IMG/VR virus record: IMGVR_UViG_3300048836_001223
Coordinates: 1 to 32,323 of that record
Reading direction: 5' to 3' (one strand)
DNA length: 32,323 nt
Source: a virus
Below the pieces are notes generated by a model. That model was not told where the DNA came from. It saw nothing but the letters and a program-made list of their open reading frames with translations, and did not search any database. Positions 31,830 to 32,323 of the stretch are shown piece after piece (position 1 is the stretch's first letter; every line of letters begins with the position of its first letter). The translations under genes were made by a program, and so were the position numbers.

Positions 31830-32323
31830 GCGTGATTCCGTGGCCGTACCGTCTGCTCGCCTTGGCCGCGCTCGGCCTCGCCCTGGTCGGCTTCGGCTGG
31901 GTCAAGGGCGCGGGACACGTTCAAGCGCAGTGGGATGCCGCCGTCCAGCAACAAGTTCTGCAAGCCACCGCCGTCCGCGAGGAGCAGGCACAAGCCACCG
32001 TCGAGGTCATCACCGAATACGTCGACCGCGTTCGTGTCGTCCGCGAGAAGGGCGACACCATCATCAAGGAGGTACCTGTCTATGTGCCCGTACAAGCCGA
32101 TGCTGCTTGCACTATCAACCGTGGCTTTGTGCGCCTGCACGACGCTGCCGCCTCAGGTGCACTGCCCGAACCCGCCCGAGATACTGATGCGGCCGCCACA
32201 GGCATTGCGCTCTCTGCCGTCGCCGGAACTGTCGCCACCAACTACCAGACCTGCCACGAGACGGCGGAGCAACTGAGGGCGCTGCAAACGTGGGTCAGGG
32301 AGATGGCATCCACCACCCAGTAA
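31826..32323 (+). CDS. i-spanin (Rz-like)
   Basis: A 165-aa protein with a GTG start overlapping the endolysin stop (GTGA). One N-terminal membrane segment (YRLLALAALGLALVGFGWVKG, about 7-27) is followed by a helical periplasmic domain (QWDAAVQQQVLQATAVREEQ and on), as in inner-membrane spanins that bridge to the outer membrane and fuse the two at lysis. The Rz1 gene is embedded in the +1 frame at 32082-32276. The window ends at its stop codon. Confidence 0.8.
   Translation: MSVIPWPYRLLALAALGLALVGFGWVKGAGHVQAQWDAAVQQQVLQATAVREEQAQATVEVITEYVDRVRVVREKGDTIIKEVPVYVPVQADAACTINRGFVRLHDAAASGALPEPARDTDAAATGIALSAVAGTVATNYQTCHETAEQLRALQTWVREMASTTQ
32082..32276 (+). CDS. o-spanin lipoprotein (Rz1-like), embedded
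   Basis: A 64-aa lipoprotein wholly inside the Rz gene in another frame. ATG 32082 is preceded by a near-perfect Shine-Dalgarno AAGGAGGT (32067-32073 region) with 8 bases between. The signal peptide ends in a lipobox LCAC with Cys19 as the lipid-modified residue. The mature part is rich in proline (11 or more), as in Rz1. It would anchor in the outer membrane and bind Rz across the periplasm. The frame opens further upstream, but the ribosome binding site and lipobox fix this start. Confidence 0.85.
   Translation: MCPYKPMLLALSTVALCACTTLPPQVHCPNPPEILMRPPQALRSLPSPELSPPTTRPATRRRSN

Noticed and set aside
1-32323. CRISPR arrays, tRNA genes, insertion sequences and a cos site
   Set aside because: No regular spacer-repeat array, cloverleaf, or transposase was seen by eye. 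A cos site is expected for a GpA-type terminase but could not be identified from sequence alone.

Overview
The window is the late half of a lambda-like siphophage or prophage from a GC-rich proteobacterium. A Xanthomonadales or Burkholderiales host is my guess from base composition and protein flavour; nothing here fixes it. No integrase, repressor, replication or recombination gene is present. The window ends exactly at the stop codon of the last lysis gene, so the early region must lie elsewhere.

Layout. Positions 1-630 have no convincing gene but hold a large nested inverted repeat (117-214) and a cluster of GTTCGC repeats (565-603), closed by an intrinsic terminator (631-660). Next come two tandem ParB-domain/DNA-methyltransferase fusions (683-3321), one with an SPPY and one with a DPPY motif. 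A block of six small genes on the minus strand (3281-5470) resembles plasmid or ICE cargo (DUF3489, DUF6900 and others). It forms four transcription units, and each is preceded by a copy of the same 32-bp element. A truncated gene end (5562-5645) marks the joint with the phage packaging module.

From 5626 onward the order is classical: small and large terminase, two small tail-fibre-like proteins in an unusual place, gpW, portal, S49 protease with a nested scaffold, decoration protein, major capsid protein, head-tail joining protein, tail terminator candidate, tail tube, a G/GT-type tail chaperone pair with a likely -1 frameshift, a DUF6441-like protein, a 1326-aa tape measure protein, then tail-tip proteins including a 1201-aa protein with repeated beta modules. 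After an intrinsic terminator (30754-30785) comes the lysis cassette: two small membrane proteins, a GH24 endolysin with an N-terminal membrane segment, Rz and embedded Rz1.

Two toxin-antitoxin-like pairs lie on the minus strand directly before and directly after the tape measure gene: DUF4160 with DUF2442-HTH (16439-17109), and HigB with HigA (21264-21850). They are likely morons with their own promoters, active in the lysogen while the structural genes are silent. The first has a perfect 19-bp operator-like palindrome just upstream of its start codon. Most plus-strand genes are tightly packed with ATGA, GTGA or TGATG overlaps, as expected of one long late transcript with translational coupling.
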